This document shows, piece by piece, positions 62,813-64,000 of a stretch of 64,000 nucleotides of DNA; within the stretch, counting starts at the first letter, position 1, and every line of letters starts with the position of its first letter. A model generated the notes under the pieces. It saw only the letters and a program-made list of their open reading frames with translations. It was not told the DNA's origin and searched no databases. The DNA is from Desulfamplus sp964425195 (lineage in GTDB: Bacteria; Desulfobacterota; Desulfobacteria; Desulfobacterales; Desulfobacteraceae): NCBI GenBank assembly GCA_964425195.1, contig CAYRLG010000016.1, forward strand, positions 1-64,000, given 5' to 3'. The translations under genes and the position numbers were made by a program.

Positions 62813-64000
62813 ATTATAACGCTAAATCCATGTTCTTTAGATTTTAGTAGCTCATTTATGATTGATTTTTCAGCTAATTTCTCAAGCTCAACCACACGAC
62901 ACTCAATTTTATGAACATTGAATTGATGCGTTTGCAATCTCTCTTTAAGCTCTGAAAGCATGGAGTTGAAAAAATTTGCAGTATCTTGATCTGAAACTTG
63001 AAAACCACCTGTTATATTATTTTTAAGTACAGAAAAATCAGCTCTGATTGGTCCAAGTTCTGTCATATCTAAGAAAATGGAGATTCTAAGAAGAGAGTTC
63101 TCCTTTGAAGAGCCATTGTCATCATCTTGCTTTTTCTTACCAAGATCAATTAAGAGCTGCCCAAAGCCAAACTGCTCTCCACTGAAAAAAGGCAAAGGAA
63201 TTATATATTTACCTGATTCTGAAAGATGGCTGTTGAGCAGCTGAACATTCTCAAGGTTCTGAACAAACTCTTTAAATGGATGGATATCACTTAAAGAGTT
63301 TGATTCAGATGCCTCAAAACCTGAATTGGCTATAAAATTTAACACCGCTCCTTTTATATCTTCCTGAATAAAAGATGAGGGAGAAGGAGGTGCAGGAGAA
63401 GGGTTTAGGGAAGAAGAGAGTTTTGGTGAATCAGACGCTGGATTTGAATAAATCTCTGTTGATAAAGAGGCTGGAAATTTTACCATGTCTGCGAGTTTGC
63501 CCTCCATCATAATACCGCTTTTTTCGAGCAGGCGGGGGAGAAAATCAACATCAGTTTTGCTTGATTTTAGCGAAACTGACATCAATAGATTTTTAATATC
63601 TGCTTTATCTATAACAGGTTTATCTGTCTGAATCTGTTTTGAGAAATTACTAAGAATATCTCTATCTTCTTGTGTTAAAAGAGAATTTTTTTCAAGAATA
63701 GGAGCTTGAGATTCTTTAGTTAAAACAAAAGGCTCTTTGATTAAAATAGGCGGTTCTTTTTTTACAGAAGAAATGGAGTCTTTGGTTATAAAAGTAGTCT
63801 CTTTTTTTGTATGTTCAGGAGTGGCTAAATCTTTTAGAGCAGTGGCAGTATTTTTTAGAGGAATAATATTTTTTGGATCAGATATATTGGGAAAGAGTGT
63901 TGCTGCAAGTCTGGTAAATCCTTCAAGAGGTTGATTCTTTGCAAAAAACTGCAATGCAGAATCTGACAGGTGGGTCAAGTTGCTCGCTGGAGTAGGATTT
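62809..64000 (-). CDS. FliK-like flagellar hook-length control protein, N-terminus outside window
   Basis: The frame is open from 62809 to the right edge. A TTG at 63978 could be read as a start, but there is no stop between it and base 64000, so I treat the gene as running beyond the window. The visible 397 codons are a long Ser/Pro/Lys-rich low-complexity region (to about residue 250 of the visible part). A C-terminal domain follows (IPLPFFSGEQFGFGQLLIDLG, then LRISIFLDMTELGPIRADFSV and NVHKIECRVVEL) that resembles the FliK hook-length C-terminal domain. Together with the FlhB-tail gene this suggests a flagellar export-switch pair. Confidence 0.8.
   Translation of the reverse strand, partial: NPTPASNLTHLSDSALQFFAKNQPLEGFTRLAATLFPNISDPKNIIPLKNTATALKDLATPEHTKKETTFITKDSISSVKKEPPILIKEPFVLTKESQAPILEKNSLLTQEDRDILSNFSKQIQTDKPVIDKADIKNLLMSVSLKSSKTDVDFLPRLLEKSGIMMEGKLADMVKFPASLSTEIYSNPASDSPKLSSSLNPSPAPPSPSSFIQEDIKGAVLNFIANSGFEASESNSLSDIHPFKEFVQNLENVQLLNSHLSESGKYIIPLPFFSGEQFGFGQLLIDLGKKKQDDDNGSSKENSLLRISIFLDMTELGPIRADFSVLKNNITGGFQVSDQDTANFFNSMLSELKERLQTHQFNVHKIECRVVELEKLAEKSIINELLKSKEHGFSVII

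Overview
The window is an AT-rich bacterial chromosome segment, densely packed with genes. The gene set fits a Gram-negative member of Desulfobacterota (the former Deltaproteobacteria, Desulfobacterales-like): two radical-SAM genes of the futalosine menaquinone pathway, ThrH in place of a classical homoserine kinase, a two-subunit glycyl-tRNA synthetase, a SurA-type periplasmic chaperone, a flagellar FlhB-tail homologue, many two-component proteins, and a small dual-CXXC protein that appears to be a selenoprotein. This placement is inferred from gene content and protein style, with no database search. A run of ten Ns at 814-823 shows that the window is part of a scaffold.

Layout. 1-3233: a truncated leftward coiled-coil gene, an assembly gap flanked by two copies of a 74-bp leader repeat, and a two-gene operon of unknown function ending in a double zinc-ribbon protein. 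3275-6718: mqnE-mqnC and nagZ. 6729-8865 (leftward): purM-tsaD. 9039-11035: hom-thrH, which together convert aspartate semialdehyde to phosphohomoserine. 11111-11788: initiator tRNA-Met, a GC-rich multi-hairpin element, and a leftward tRNA-Lys/tRNA-Glu pair, with promoters and terminators visible. 11808-14701 (leftward): trkA-trkH potassium uptake. 14885-17398: a hybrid sensor kinase. 17367-19750 (leftward): fabH and a left-handed beta-helix protein. 20047-22012: terZ-terD-terD tellurite/stress proteins. 22128-28590: an exported cyclophilin fusion, nfo, a duplicated response-regulator pair, and a large NDP-forming acyl-CoA synthetase.

28768-40446 is a long rightward run: a SurA-like isomerase, mgtE, recO, a GHMP kinase, glyQ-glyS, an 86-residue protein, a nucleoside phosphorylase, ctpA and a YibQ-type deacetylase. 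40477-45109 runs leftward: pdxA, an acidic repeat protein, and valS. 45110-48757: a 524-bp AT-rich gene-free stretch, a divergent dnaA not followed by dnaN, and a GlcD-type oxidase. 48762-58558 runs leftward and holds information-processing and biosynthesis genes (argJ, a pseudouridine synthase, glmM, the rpsF-rpsR-DUF2232-rplI cluster, dnaB, hflX). 58686-58874 is the recoded small selenoprotein. 58902-64000 (leftward): a FliK-like gene cut by the window edge, a membrane protein, a five-domain Ig-like surface protein, an FlhB-tail protein, DUF1992 and a SHOCT-like membrane protein.

The most interesting item is the 62-codon dual-CXXC gene with an in-frame TGA. A SECIS-like hairpin lies immediately after the TGA, with a GGTC apical loop starting 23 nt downstream. 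Standard gene calling misses this gene. Second are the DnaA with an altered DNA-recognition motif and no dnaN beside it, and the recurrent hydrophilic low-complexity inserts in otherwise conserved enzymes. No CRISPR array, intact insertion sequence, prophage or rRNA was seen.
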